Source: Microbacterium sp. 8M
Lineage (GTDB): Bacteria > Actinomycetota > Actinomycetes > Actinomycetales > Microbacteriaceae
DNA length: 64,000 nt
Assembly (NCBI RefSeq): GCF_902506375.1
Contig: NZ_LR733284.1
Coordinates: 62,001-126,000, forward strand
Direction: 5' to 3'
This document shows positions 9,874 through 18,194 of this stretch, in pieces (the stretch's first letter is position 1; the number at the start of each line of letters is the position of its first letter). The notes below the pieces were generated by a model that worked only from the letters and a program-made list of their open reading frames with translations, did not search any database and had not been told where the DNA came from. The translations under genes and the position numbers were made by a program.

Positions 9874-9943
9874 ACCGGTCGAGGCGGAGGAGCGGCAGGT
9901 GCCGGCCCCGGTCGTCTCCCGGGGAGGCCGTAGCCTGGGCGTC

Positions 9944-10522
9944 ATGACGGACATCGCCTGGTCGGACGGACACTGGACCCACGCCCCCGCGGCGCTCGCC
10001 GAGGAGAACGGCGACCTCGTCGTCACCGCGGTCGAGGGCAGCGACGCATGGCGGACCACGTCGTACGGCTTCGTGCACGACAGCGAGCATGCGCTGCTCG
10101 CGCCGTTCGCCGTCGGCACCGCCGTGGAGGTCGAGTTCACGGCGGCGTTCTCGGAGCAGTTCGATCAGGCCGGCGTCTTCGTGCGCGCGTCCGCCGAGCG
10201 CTGGGTCAAGGCCGGCGTCGAGTTCGCCGACGGGCGCCCGCAGGTCGGCGCGGTCGTCACCGACGGCATGTCGGATTGGTCGCTCGCGCCGGTGCCCGAG
10301 TGGGCGGACCGCCGGATCCAGGTGCGGGTGAGCCGCGGCGACGACGCGCTCACCGTGCGCGCCGGGGTCGTCGGGACGCCCCTGCAGCTCGTGCGGGTGC
10401 TGCCGTTCCCCGCCGGGATCGCCGCGGAGGCCGGGCCGTTCGTGTGCGCCCCCACGCGTGCCGGCCTGGCCGTGCGCATCCATGCCTGGCGGTCGGTGGC
10501 CGCGGACAGCGCCCTGCACTGA
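9944..10522 (+). CDS. DUF1349 domain protein
   Basis: A 192-residue cytosolic protein of the DUF1349 family, which has a concanavalin-like jelly-roll fold and is mostly of unknown function. The family pattern is visible from WSDGHWTHAP through GSDAWRTTSYGF, an FDQAGVFVRA strand with WVKAGVEF, and a WSLAPVPEWADR segment near the middle. ATG at 9944 is preferred to the upstream GTG at 9899 because the domain starts immediately and a TAGCCT -10 box sits 7 nt before it (leaderless). It is monocistronic; neighbours suggest no specific role. Carbohydrate-related binding is only a fold-based guess. Confidence 0.8.
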   Translation: MTDIAWSDGHWTHAPAALAEENGDLVVTAVEGSDAWRTTSYGFVHDSEHALLAPFAVGTAVEVEFTAAFSEQFDQAGVFVRASAERWVKAGVEFADGRPQVGAVVTDGMSDWSLAPVPEWADRRIQVRVSRGDDALTVRAGVVGTPLQLVRVLPFPAGIAAEAGPFVCAPTRAGLAVRIHAWRSVAADSALH

Positions 10523-10636
10523 ACCGCCCGGGCCCGCTCCGCCCGGATGTGCCCTCGAGCGCGCATCCCGCCGGGAAGGGTCCGCCCCGCCGGATCCGCG
10601 TCTCCCGTGCTTCGGATCCGATGCACGCGTGCGGGA

Positions 10637-10653
10637 ATACCCCCCTGGGGTAT
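10637..10653. promoter_or_regulatory. CsoR-type copper operator 1
   Basis: Perfect 7-bp arms ATACCCC and GGGGTAT around CCT. This is the G/C-rich palindrome type bound by CsoR, the Cu(I)-responsive repressor. It is centred 34 bp from a second copy and lies upstream of the copZ-copA operon. Confidence 0.8.
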
Positions 10654-10670
10654 AGGGTTGTCGATATCAG

Positions 10671-10687
10671 ATACCCGGACGGGGTAT
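10671..10687. promoter_or_regulatory. CsoR-type copper operator 2
   Basis: ATACCC and GGGTAT arms with a 5-bp centre, ending 17 nt before the copZ start codon and close to its RBS. The spacing to operator 1 is about three helical turns, so two repressor tetramers could sit on the same DNA face. Confidence 0.75.
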
Positions 10688-10704
10688 CGGACGAAGGAGA
10701 CGAC

Positions 10705-10914
10705 ATGAGCACCACCGAGTACCAGGTCACCGGGATGAGCTGCGGGCACTGCGAGATGGCCGTGCGCCGCGAGGTCGGCAGGGTCGCCGGCGTCGAGAAC
10801 ATCGAGGTGAGCGCCGCCGACGGCTCGCTCGTCATCACGGCGAGCGCTCCGATCGACGACGCCAGCGTCATCGCCGCCGTGGACGAGGCGGGCTACCGGG
10901 CGGTCCGGGCCTGA
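10705..10914 (+). CDS. copZ: Copper chaperone CopZ (HMA domain)
   Basis: A 69-residue single heavy-metal-associated domain with the Cu(I) site GMSCGHC (Cys13, Cys16) and the betaalphabeta-betaalphabeta pattern ending in IAAVDEAGYRA. It carries Cu(I) to the exporter CopA encoded two genes on. RBS GAAGGAG lies 6 nt before ATG. Its stop overlaps the next start (ATGA), so translation is coupled. Expression is probably copper-induced through the two upstream CsoR-type operators. No csoR gene is in the window. Confidence 0.93.
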   Translation: MSTTEYQVTGMSCGHCEMAVRREVGRVAGVENIEVSAADGSLVITASAPIDDASVIAAVDEAGYRAVRA

Positions 10915-11858
10915 TGAACACGGCGGGACGACTGGGTCTGTACGGCGCCGGGCTCGCGGCGGCGTTCGCCGTGGCGTTCGGCGTCGCGGCGCTCGTCGCC
11001 CCGCACGGCGCGGAGCCGCAGTCCGCGCAGCAGCAGGAGGAGAAGGGCATGAACGGGCACGACACACACGCGCACAGCACGATGGCGCCGCAGCCCACAG
11101 GCCACGGCGGGCACGGCGACGGCGCGACCGAGGCGATCTCCGGGGTCTCGCTCTCCGCGGGCGGGTTCACCTTGACGCCGGTGTCGGCGCCCGCCGCGGC
11201 GGGAGAGGCCGGCGAACTGAGCTTCCGGATCCTGGACCTCGCCGGATCCCCGGTGACGGCCTACACGCCGCAGCACGAGAAGGAACTGCACCTCATCGTG
11301 GTCCGCGGCGACGGCGCGGAGTTCCGGCACGTGCACCCGGTCCTCGACCGGGCCACGGGGACGTGGAGCCTGCCGTGGACCTGGGATGCGGCCGGCTCGT
11401 ACCGGGTGTTCGCCGACTTCGCGGCCTCGGGCGCGGATCCGGTGACCCTCACCCGCACGGTCGACGTGGCGGGGTCGTTCACACCGGCGGCCCCGGCGAC
11501 GACCGCCCAGACCACCGTGGACGGGTTCGACGCCCGGATCAGCGGCGACCTCGTGCCGGGCTCCAGCTCGGAGCTCACCGTCACGATCAGCCGCGATGGC
11601 GCGCCCGTCACGACGCTGCAGCCGTACCTCGGCGCGTTCGGGCACCTCGTCGCGCTGCGCGAGGGCGACCTGGCCTACCTGCACGTGCACCCCGAAGGCG
11701 CGGAGCCTGCCCCGGGTGCGCTCTCGGGGCCGGATGTCCGCTTCGCCGCGCACGTGCCCACGGCCGGCCGCTACCTGCTCTACTTCGACTTCCAGGTCGA
11801 TGGATCCGTGCACACCGCGGCCTTCGTCCTGGACGCGAAGGCGCCGCACGCGCACTGA
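10914..11858 (+). CDS. Secreted/membrane-anchored heavy-metal-binding-like protein
   Basis: A 314-residue protein with one N-terminal hydrophobic segment (about 6-30), then a His/Met/Gly-rich stretch ([21 protein letters not shown]) likely to bind metal. Two related domains follow (about 75-175 and 185-310), each with an Ig/cupredoxin-like beta pattern and a conserved [18 protein letters not shown] or [19 protein letters not shown] segment supplying paired histidines. Proteins of this layout recur between CopZ and CopA in actinobacteria. Start ATG overlaps the copZ stop. An extracytoplasmic copper-buffering role is inferred from context and His content; no catalytic motif is visible. Confidence 0.75.
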   Translation: MNTAGRLGLYGAGLAAAFAVAFGVAALVAPHGAEPQSAQQQEEKGMNGHDTHAHSTMAPQPTGHGGHGDGATEAISGVSLSAGGFTLTPVSAPAAAGEAGELSFRILDLAGSPVTAYTPQHEKELHLIVVRGDGAEFRHVHPVLDRATGTWSLPWTWDAAGSYRVFADFAASGADPVTLTRTVDVAGSFTPAAPATTAQTTVDGFDARISGDLVPGSSSELTVTISRDGAPVTTLQPYLGAFGHLVALREGDLAYLHVHPEGAEPAPGALSGPDVRFAAHVPTAGRYLLYFDFQVDGSVHTAAFVLDAKAPHAH

Positions 11859-11916
11859 TGGGGCGGCTCGGGGCCGCACCCGCGGAGAGAAGATCGATGA
11901 GGAAGGAGACGCACCC

Positions 11917-14298
11917 ATGAACGCGAACAGCGTGGAGCTCGAGATCGGCGGGATGACCTGCGCCTCCTGCGCGAACCGCATCGAGAAGACGCTCAACCGG
12001 ATCGCCGGCGTGACGGCGACCGTGAACTACGCGACGGAGAAGGCCCGCGTCGATCTCCCGGACGGCCTCGACCCGGCGGTGCTCATCGCCCAGGTCGAGG
12101 ACATCGGGTACACCGCCGCGCTGCCGGCACCCGCGGAGCCCGCCGCGGCTGACGCCGCGGAGGAGGGGGATGACCCCGAACTGCGCGCCCTGCGCACGCG
12201 GCTCCTCGTCAGCGCGATCCTGACCGTCCCGGTCGTCGCGATGGCGATGATCCCCGCGCTGCAGTTCACGTACTGGCAGTGGGCGTCGCTCGCCCTCGCC
12301 GCACCTGTGATCGTGTGGGGCGCGTGGCCGTTCCACCGTGCCGCATGGCTGAACCTGCGCCACGGTGCGGCCACGATGGACACCCTCATCTCGATGGGCA
12401 CCCTGGCCGCGTTCGGGTGGTCGCTGTACGCGTTGTTCCTGGGTGCCGCCGGCGTGCCCGGCATGCGGCACGAGTTCACGCTGCTGCCGGAGAGCTGGGC
12501 GCTGCAGGCGGGCGACGGAACGGGCAACATCTATCTCGAGGTGGGCGCCGGCGTGACCGTTTTCATCCTCGCCGGCCGCTACTTCGAGAGGCGCTCCAAG
12601 CGACGGGCCGGAGCAGCGCTGCGCGCACTGCTCGAGCTCGGCGCGAAGGACGTCGCGGTGCTGCGTCCCGCGCCCGGCCGGGAAGGCCACGGACCGGCTG
12701 GCGACGGATCCACGACGGACGGATCCGGACCCGCGGCCACCGGATCGGCGGCCACCGGATCGGCGGCCACCGGACCCGGATCCTGGACCGACGAGGTCCG
12801 GATCCCGATCTCGCAGCTCGCCGTCGGCGACGAGTTCGTGGTGCGGCCCGGCGAGAAGATCGCCACGGACGGCGTGGTCGTCTTCGGGACGTCGGCAGTC
12901 GACGCGTCCATGCTCACCGGCGAGTCGGTGCCCGTGGAGGTCGGTCCCGGCGACGCCGTCGCGGGGGCGACCGTGAACGCGGGCGGGCGGCTCATCGTCC
13001 GTGCCTCGCGGGTGGGCGCCGACACGCAGCTCGCGCAGATGGCGCGGCTCGTCGAGGATGCCCAGACCGGCAAGGCCGAGGTGCAGCGCCTCGCCGACCG
13101 CATCTCCGGCGTCTTCGTGCCGATCGTGATCGCGATCGCCGTGGCGACCCTCGGGGCCTGGCTGGGCGCCGGGTTCCCCGCGACCGCTGCGTTCACCGCC
13201 GCCGTCGCCGTGCTCGTGATCGCGTGCCCGTGCGCGCTCGGCCTGGCCACGCCGACCGCGCTGCTCGTCGGCACAGGGCGGGGCGCGCAGAAGGGCATCC
13301 TCATCAAGGGCCCCGAGGTGCTGGAGTCCACCCGCAAGGTCGACACGATCGTGCTCGACAAGACCGGCACCGTGACGAGCGGCCGCATGGAGGTCACCGA
13401 CGTCGTGGCCGAGGACGGCACGGATCCGGCCGATGTGCTCCGCCTCGCCGGCGCCGTCGAGGCCGCCTCGGAGCACCCGATCGCCCAGGCCGTGGCCCGT
13501 GCGGCGATCCTGGCGGCCCCGGTTCCTGAGCGAGCGAAGCGAGACGAAGGGCCTCCGGTCGAGTCGTTCCAGAGCATCCCCGGCCGCGGCGTCCAGGGCG
13601 TGGTCGAGGGACACGCGGTGCTCGTGGGCCGCGAGGCGCTGCTCGCAGACTGGGCGCAGCACCTGAGCCCGCGGGTCGCGGCGGCGAAGGCCGACGCGGA
13701 GACGGGCGGCAAGACCGTCGTCGCCGTGGGATGGGACGGATCCGCACGCGGCATCGTCGTGATCGCCGACACCGTCAAGCCGACGAGTGCCGAGGCGGTC
13801 GCCGAGCTGAAGCGGCTCGGGCTCACGCCCATCCTGCTCACCGGCGACAACGAGGCCGTCGCCCGCCGGATCGCCGCCGAGGTCGGGATCGACGAGGTCT
13901 ACGCGGAGGTGCTGCCGCAGGACAAGGCCGACGTGGTGGCGCGGCTGCAGGGCGAAGGGCGCGTCGTCGCGATGGTGGGCGACGGCGTCAACGACGCCCC
14001 GGCGCTCGCCGCGGCCGACCTGGGCATGGCCATGGGCACCGGCACCGACGTCGCGATCGAGGCGAGCGACATCACCCTGGTGCGTGGCGACCTGCGCACC
14101 GCGGCCGATGCGATCCGCCTCTCCCGCCGCACGCTCGGCACGATCAAGGGCAATCTGTTCTGGGCCTTCGCCTACAACGTCGCGGCGATCCCGGTCGCCG
14201 CCCTGGGGCTGCTGAACCCCATGCTCGCCGGCGCGGCGATGGCGTTCTCGAGCGTGTTCGTGGTCGGCAACAGCCTGCGCCTGCGCCGGTTCCGCTGA
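11917..14298 (+). CDS. copA: Cu(I)-exporting P1B-type ATPase CopA
   Basis: A 793-residue copper efflux ATPase. One N-terminal HMA domain has GMTCASC (Cys15, Cys18). The membrane motif CPC is at 437-439, the phosphorylated Asp481 lies in DKTGT, the actuator has TGES, the nucleotide domain has SEHP, and GDGVNDAPA closes the hinge. ATG follows RBS GGAAGGAG. Two oddities: a Gly/Ser/Thr-rich low-complexity insert between membrane and actuator domains with tandem ACCGGATCGGCGGCC-type DNA, and [13 protein letters not shown] at about 536-545, encoded by repeat family B (13523-13551) inside the nucleotide-binding domain. All catalytic motifs remain intact. Confidence 0.96.
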   Translation: MNANSVELEIGGMTCASCANRIEKTLNRIAGVTATVNYATEKARVDLPDGLDPAVLIAQVEDIGYTAALPAPAEPAAADAAEEGDDPELRALRTRLLVSAILTVPVVAMAMIPALQFTYWQWASLALAAPVIVWGAWPFHRAAWLNLRHGAATMDTLISMGTLAAFGWSLYALFLGAAGVPGMRHEFTLLPESWALQAGDGTGNIYLEVGAGVTVFILAGRYFERRSKRRAGAALRALLELGAKDVAVLRPAPGREGHGPAGDGSTTDGSGPAATGSAATGSAATGPGSWTDEVRIPISQLAVGDEFVVRPGEKIATDGVVVFGTSAVDASMLTGESVPVEVGPGDAVAGATVNAGGRLIVRASRVGADTQLAQMARLVEDAQTGKAEVQRLADRISGVFVPIVIAIAVATLGAWLGAGFPATAAFTAAVAVLVIACPCALGLATPTALLVGTGRGAQKGILIKGPEVLESTRKVDTIVLDKTGTVTSGRMEVTDVVAEDGTDPADVLRLAGAVEAASEHPIAQAVARAAILAAPVPERAKRDEGPPVESFQSIPGRGVQGVVEGHAVLVGREALLADWAQHLSPRVAAAKADAETGGKTVVAVGWDGSARGIVVIADTVKPTSAEAVAELKRLGLTPILLTGDNEAVARRIAAEVGIDEVYAEVLPQDKADVVARLQGEGRVVAMVGDGVNDAPALAAADLGMAMGTGTDVAIEASDITLVRGDLRTAADAIRLSRRTLGTIKGNLFWAFAYNVAAIPVAALGLLNPMLAGAAMAFSSVFVVGNSLRLRRFR
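13523..13551 (+). repeat. Palindromic repeat family B, copy inside copA
   Basis: Contains GAGCGAGCGAAGCGAGACGA, the same core found in the long hairpin at 35457-35551. It is in frame, encoding PERAKRDEG in the nucleotide-binding domain loop of CopA. Its ends (CCTGAGC and CGAAGGG) match repeat family A. Confidence 0.75.
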
Positions 14299-14381
14299 GG
14301 CCGCGGAAGAGGATCCGCAGGCGGATCTCATGGCGGGAATCCCGGATCCCCTATCGCTTCTCCGAATCGATTCGATACCAT

Positions 14382-14422
14382 GGAACAAGGCCCGCCGTGA
14401 CCGATCACGGGGGCCTTGTTCC
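14382..14422 (+). terminator. Strong hairpin between copA and MATE gene
   Basis: Near-perfect 18-19-bp arms (GGAACAAGGCCC.. and ..GGGCCTTGTTCC) with a 4-nt loop CCGA. It lies 83 bp after copA and 33 bp before the MATE start. It may end copA transcription or act as a 5' leader structure for the exporter; an ATG-to-TGA mini-frame (MEQGPP, 14380-14400) overlaps its left arm. Confidence 0.6.
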
Positions 14423-14454
14423 GTCTCCGCCATCCCCCGCCGAAGAGTCCCCGC

Positions 14455-15927
14455 ATGGCCGTCCCCCTCACCACTGGCCGCCCCTGGCGCGTCATCCTCG
14501 CGTTCGCCGTCCCCCTGCTGATCGGCAACGTCGTGCAGCAGCTGTACCAGTTCGCCGATGCGATCGTGGTCGGCCGCCACCTCGGCGTGGAATCCCTCGC
14601 CGCCGTCGGCGCGACCGGCAGCCTCATCTTCCTGCTCATCGGCTTCGCCTGGGGCCTCAGCAGCGGTTTCGCGATCCCGACCGCGCAGGCCTTCGGCGCC
14701 GGCGACCACGCGGCCGTGCGCCGCTCGGTCGCCACAGGCACCCTGCTGACCGCTGTGACCAGCATCATCATCTCGATCGGCGCGCCGCTCGTCACCGCGC
14801 CGCTGCTCGCGCTGCTTCAGACGCCCGAGGTGCTCATGCCGCAGGCGACGGTGTTCACGCAGGTCACCTTCATCGGCGGCAGCACGGTCATGTTCTTCAA
14901 CTACCTGTCTGCGGTGATCCGCGCGATCGGCGACTCGCGCACGCCGCTGGTGTTCCTCACGGTCTCCTGCGCGCTGAACATCGTCCTCGTCATCCTCATG
15001 GTCGGCACGTTCGAGTGGGGCGTCGCGGGTGCCGCGTGGGCCACCGTCGTCGCGCAGGGCATCTCGGTGGTGCTGTGCCTCGTGTACGTGTGGCGCAGGC
15101 TCCCCGTGCTGCACGTGCACCGCGCCGACTGGCGGGTGAGCCGCGCCGACCTCGCCGAGCATCTCCGCCTCGGGCTGCCGATGGGCTTCCAGGCCTCGAT
15201 CATCGCGATCGGCACGATCACCGTGCAGGTCGCCCTGAACGTGCTCGGTCCCGACGCCGTCGCCGCCTACACCACCGCGTCGCGCGTGGACAGCATCGCG
15301 GTGGCGTTCCTCTCCTCGCTCGGGCTGGCCGCGTCCATGTACGCGGCGCAGAACCTCGGCGGACGCCGGCCCGACCGGATCCGCCGCGGCGTCTCCGAGG
15401 CGATCTGGATGGCCGTGATCACCGCGGTCGTGCTCGGCGCGCTGCTGGTGCTGTTCGGATCCGCCATGGTGCGCGTCTTCATCGGATCCGGATCCGACGA
15501 GGTGGTCGCCCTCGCCGCCCTCATGCTGCTCATCAACGGGCTCAGCTACACGGCGCTCGGCGTGCTGTTCGTGCTGCGCGGCGTGCTGCAGGGCCTCGGG
15601 CACACCCTCATCCCGACCATCACCGGCGTCATCGAGCTCGTCATGCGCGTCGCCGCAGCGGTCGTGCTGGGCGCCCTCATCGGCTTCCCCGGCGTGGTGC
15701 TCAGCAACCCGCTGGCGTGGCTGGGCGCCGCTGCCCTGCTCATCCCCGCGTACGTGAAGGCGCATCGCGAACTCGGGCGCATGCCGGTGGATCCGCTCGA
15801 GGTCACCCCGACGACCGCGATCCCCGTCGTCGGCCCGACCGACGGCTCCATGGTGGTCGATGCCGTCATCACCGCCCCCGTGCCGGTGGTGAAGAGCCGG
15901 CTGCGGCTGAAGGTCGGGCGCCGCTGA
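14455..15927 (+). CDS. MATE-family multidrug efflux transporter
   Basis: A 490-residue polytopic protein with about 12 hydrophobic helices in two homologous halves, typical of MATE exporters that expel cationic drugs or metabolites using H+ or Na+. The first helix carries the family signature LLIGNVVQQLYQFADAIVVG; the second half begins near LRLGLPMGFQASIIAIG. ATG at 14455 fits the domain start; a TTG at 14416 would fall inside the hairpin. RBS (GAAGAG) is weak. The substrate cannot be told from sequence. The C-terminal 60 residues are a cytosolic tail with PVVKSRLRLKVGRR. Confidence 0.9.
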   Translation: MAVPLTTGRPWRVILAFAVPLLIGNVVQQLYQFADAIVVGRHLGVESLAAVGATGSLIFLLIGFAWGLSSGFAIPTAQAFGAGDHAAVRRSVATGTLLTAVTSIIISIGAPLVTAPLLALLQTPEVLMPQATVFTQVTFIGGSTVMFFNYLSAVIRAIGDSRTPLVFLTVSCALNIVLVILMVGTFEWGVAGAAWATVVAQGISVVLCLVYVWRRLPVLHVHRADWRVSRADLAEHLRLGLPMGFQASIIAIGTITVQVALNVLGPDAVAAYTTASRVDSIAVAFLSSLGLAASMYAAQNLGGRRPDRIRRGVSEAIWMAVITAVVLGALLVLFGSAMVRVFIGSGSDEVVALAALMLLINGLSYTALGVLFVLRGVLQGLGHTLIPTITGVIELVMRVAAAVVLGALIGFPGVVLSNPLAWLGAAALLIPAYVKAHRELGRMPVDPLEVTPTTAIPVVGPTDGSMVVDAVITAPVPVVKSRLRLKVGRR

Positions 15928-15935
15928 CCCCGTGC

Positions 15936-16007
15936 GGGGCCGCGGAGGGAGCCGCCCCGAAGGGCGGATCTTCCCCCGGCGCTTGCGGGGGAGACCCCGC
16001 GGCCTCC
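15936..16007. repeat. Compound hairpin element after MATE gene
   Basis: Outer G/C-rich arms (GGCCGCGG type) enclose two small hairpins, CCGCCC-CGAA-GGGCGG and CCCCC-n9-GGGGG, giving a clover-like fold. It ends 50 bp before the next gene. It may be the MATE terminator or a REP-like element. Confidence 0.5.
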
Positions 16008-16056
16008 ACCCTGGAGGAGTCCGGGGGGATCATCGACGCGCGAGGAGCTCTCCCTT

Positions 16057-16959
16057 ATGACCCAGCGGATCGTCCCGAACATCTGGTGCGACGGCGACGC
16101 CGAGGAGGCGGGCGTGTTCTACGCCTCGGTGTTCGAGCGCGCCAGCTCCCGGGTGGTGGCGCGGTATCCGCAGGACGGGCTGCTCGAGTTCCAGCGTCCT
16201 CTCGCCGGTCAGCCGCTCACCGTGGAGGTGTCGATCGACGGCTTCCGGATCACGCTCATCAACGCCGGGCCCGAGTTCGCCCCCAATCCGGCGCTCTCCT
16301 TCCTGGTGAGCGTGGATCCGCGCCGCTTCGGCGACGCGGATGCCGCGCGCGCCTGGATCAACCGCACCTGGACCGCGCTCGGCGAGGACGGCCTCGTGGT
16401 GATGGACATCGGCGAGTACATGTTCAGCGGTCTGTACGGCTGGGTCGAGGATCGGTACGGGGTGAGCTGGCAGCTCAAGCTGATGGACCGCGACGCCGAG
16501 CCGGCGCCCCTGATCACTCCCATGCTGGTGTTCGGCGGACCCGTGCGGAACAGGTCGGAGGAGGCGATCGCGCTGTACGGCGAGCTGCTGCCGCCGTCGG
16601 GGATCACCCGCCAGGTGCAGTACCCGGTGACGGAGCCCCCGCACGTCACGGAGCCGATCGTGTACTCGGAGTTCCTGCTCGCCGGCCAGCGCTTCGCGGC
16701 CTTCGATTCCCCTGTCGACAGGGACTTCACGTTCACCCCGGGGCTGTCCCTGCAGATCGACTGCGATGGACAGGAGGAGATCGACCGGATCTGGGCAGCG
16801 CTGAGCGCCGTGCCGGCGGCCGAGCAGTGCGGCTGGCTCGTCGACCGCTTCGGGGTGAGCTGGCAGGTCGTCCCCGCGGATCTGGGTGAGCTGATGCAGC
16901 GGCCGAACGCCTACGAGCACCTCATGGGCATGAAGAAGATCGTCATCGCCGACCTCTGA
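16057..16959 (+). CDS. VOC-family protein, PhnB-type tandem domain
   Basis: A 300-residue protein made of two PhnB-like (3-demethylubiquinone methyltransferase-like, VOC superfamily) domains, about 1-145 and 155-300. Each has the pattern IxxxIWCDG..AEEA..FYxSVF, INAGPEF or FAAFD, and a closing DRYGVSWQLKL or DRFGVSWQVVP. Such proteins are uncharacterised; the fold often binds metal and small ligands, but the metal ligands are not clear here. RBS AGGAG lies 12 nt before ATG. It is monocistronic. A role in resistance or in a side reaction cannot be chosen from the sequence. Confidence 0.88.
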   Translation: MTQRIVPNIWCDGDAEEAGVFYASVFERASSRVVARYPQDGLLEFQRPLAGQPLTVEVSIDGFRITLINAGPEFAPNPALSFLVSVDPRRFGDADAARAWINRTWTALGEDGLVVMDIGEYMFSGLYGWVEDRYGVSWQLKLMDRDAEPAPLITPMLVFGGPVRNRSEEAIALYGELLPPSGITRQVQYPVTEPPHVTEPIVYSEFLLAGQRFAAFDSPVDRDFTFTPGLSLQIDCDGQEEIDRIWAALSAVPAAEQCGWLVDRFGVSWQVVPADLGELMQRPNAYEHLMGMKKIVIADL

Positions 16960-17007
16960 CCGGGTGTCTGTTGCCTGTTGCCGACCCGGATCCTGAATCT
17001 GCTCATG

Positions 17008-17053
17008 TCGCAGTGACTCATCCGTCCAGATCGCAGTGATTCATCCGTCCAGG
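17008..17053. repeat. Tandem 23-bp direct repeats
   Basis: Two 23-bp units, TCGCAGTGACTCATCCGTCC plus AGA/AGG, at 17008-17030 and 17031-17053, with two mismatches. They abut the 55-bp palindrome that follows, whose left end repeats the TCGC start of the unit. Confidence 0.75.
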
Positions 17054-17104
17054 TCGCGATAACTGCGCTTCCCGGCGCCCGGGAACAGCAGAAATCGCGA
17101 CCTG
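17050..17104 (+). repeat. 55-bp palindromic repeat, copy 1
   Basis: Outer arms CAGGTCGCGAT/ATCGCGACCTG with inner GCGCTTCCCGG pairing. A closely related copy in the same orientation lies at 18086-18139, so the two flank the doxX-hxlR pair. Confidence 0.8.
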
Positions 17105-17125
17105 AATGGATCCAGCTCGACGGGG

Positions 17126-17491
17126 TCAGCGCACGGCGAGGAAGCCCAGCACCGCGCTCGCGACGGCCAGCACGGCGAGGACGATCGCCGGGGCCGCCGG
17201 CTCCTTGCGACGCAGGTGCACCACGACGGCGCCGATCATGATGATCGCGAGGCCGGTGCCGGCCAGCGGGGTGAGGATCGGGGCGATCCCGGTCGCGAGC
17301 GGCAGGATGAGGCCGATCGCGCCGAGGACCTCGAGGGCGGCGATCGCCTTGATCGAGCCTGCCGAGAAGTCGTCGGTCCACGCCATCCCGCGCTCAGCGA
17401 GCACCGGCTTCGGCGTGAACAGCTTCATCCCACCGGCGCCCAGCAGGGCGAGGGTGAGCAACGCGTTGATGATCCAGAGGGCGATCAGCAT
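17126..17491 (-). CDS. DoxX-family membrane protein
   Basis: A 121-residue protein with four predicted transmembrane helices: MLIALWIINALLTLALLGAG, then two helices around IAALEVLGAIGLILP and LAIIMIGAVVVHL, and a C-terminal helix. GMKLF after the first helix and the AALEVLGAIGL second helix fit DoxX-like proteins; members associate with oxidoreductases or redox stress. ATG at 17491 follows AAGGAGAA. It is divergent from the HxlR-type regulator gene with 61 bp between starts, so it is the probable target of that regulator. The biochemical role is unknown. Confidence 0.88.
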   Translation of the reverse strand: MLIALWIINALLTLALLGAGGMKLFTPKPVLAERGMAWTDDFSAGSIKAIAALEVLGAIGLILPLATGIAPILTPLAGTGLAIIMIGAVVVHLRRKEPAAPAIVLAVLAVASAVLGFLAVR

Positions 17492-17509
17492 GAGGTTCTC
17501 CTTGTTATC

Positions 17510-17530
17510 GATCGTCACCTTGTTACGATC
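17510..17530. promoter_or_regulatory. Candidate HxlR operator
   Basis: GATCGT and ACGATC arms around a 9-bp centre, overlapped by a second dyad TTAC-n5-GTAA, in the middle of the 61-bp divergent region between doxX and hxlR-type starts. The location suggests control of both genes. Confidence 0.5.
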
Positions 17531-17552
17531 AGTAAGTAAAGGATGGAGCATC

Positions 17553-18017
17553 GTGGAGACGCGTACAAAAGGCACATCGGTGTCACCGGCGCACAGCGGC
17601 GGAACCATGACCGAGCCGGCGGCCGGTACCGCCGATCTCTCCGAGTACGAGCGCTCGTGCGAGGGGCAACCCGGCGGCCCCGAGGTCGGGCGCATGATCC
17701 GCGACGTCCTCGACCGTGTCGGCGACAAGTGGTCGCTGCTCGTGGTCGCCACCCTGGGCGACGACGTGATGCGGTTCAGCGACCTGCTCCGCCACATCCC
17801 CGGCATCTCCCAGCGCATGCTGACCCTGACGCTGCGCCAGCTGGAGCGTGACGGGCTCGTGATCCGCACCGCCTACGCGGAGGTCCCGCCGCGGGTGGAG
17901 TATCGGCTCACCGCGCTCGGCGGCACCTTTGTCGAGATCGCGCACACGATCGCGCAGTGGGCGATCGCCAACCACGCCACGATCGAGCAGTCCCGCGCCG
18001 ACTACGACGCCCGCTGA
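17553..18017 (+). CDS. HxlR-family transcriptional regulator
   Basis: A 154-residue winged-helix regulator. The HxlR core is clear: MIRDVLDRVGDKWSLLVVAT (helix with the invariant DKWS), FSDLLRHIPGISQRMLTLTL (recognition helix) and VPPRVEYRLTALG (wing). The family senses reactive electrophiles or oxidants, often through cysteine; one Cys is present in YERSCEGQPGG. GTG at 17553 has an AAGGATGG RBS 6-9 nt upstream; ATG at 17607 is the alternative and leaves the domain whole. It is divergent from the DoxX-family gene and probably represses it and itself. Confidence 0.88.
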   Translation: METRTKGTSVSPAHSGGTMTEPAAGTADLSEYERSCEGQPGGPEVGRMIRDVLDRVGDKWSLLVVATLGDDVMRFSDLLRHIPGISQRMLTLTLRQLERDGLVIRTAYAEVPPRVEYRLTALGGTFVEIAHTIAQWAIANHATIEQSRADYDAR

Positions 18018-18085
18018 GCCGCGACCTCGCTCCCGCGGCTCGTTTCTCCGACGTGGGAGCCGCCCTCGCCGGATCCACCTCCGCT

Positions 18086-18139
18086 CAGGTCGCAGAAACT
18101 GCGCTTCCCGGCTCCCGGAACCGCAGAAATTGCGACCTG
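18086..18139 (+). repeat. 55-bp palindromic repeat, copy 2
   Basis: Outer arms CAGGTCGCA/TGCGACCTG and the same inner AACTGCGCTTCCCGGC as the copy at 17050-17104, in direct orientation. It lies between the ends of the convergent hxlR-type gene and the acyl-CoA synthetase gene, where it could also stop transcription. Confidence 0.8.
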
Positions 18140-18194
18140 AACGGATGGGGAATCGCCGAGCGCGTGCTCTGAGACGACGAGGACGGTGGCGGCG

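Noticed and set aside
7506..9875. A 789-codon minus-strand frame opposite the cystathionine genes
   Set aside because: Arg/His/Gly/Asp-rich shadow with no motif; the plus strand encodes two clear PLP enzymes.
11608..15765. A 1385-codon open frame on the minus strand opposite copA and the MATE gene
   Set aside because: It is antisense to two well-supported genes, is rich in Arg/His/Asp/Gly as expected of a shadow frame in high-G+C DNA, and has no recognisable domain.
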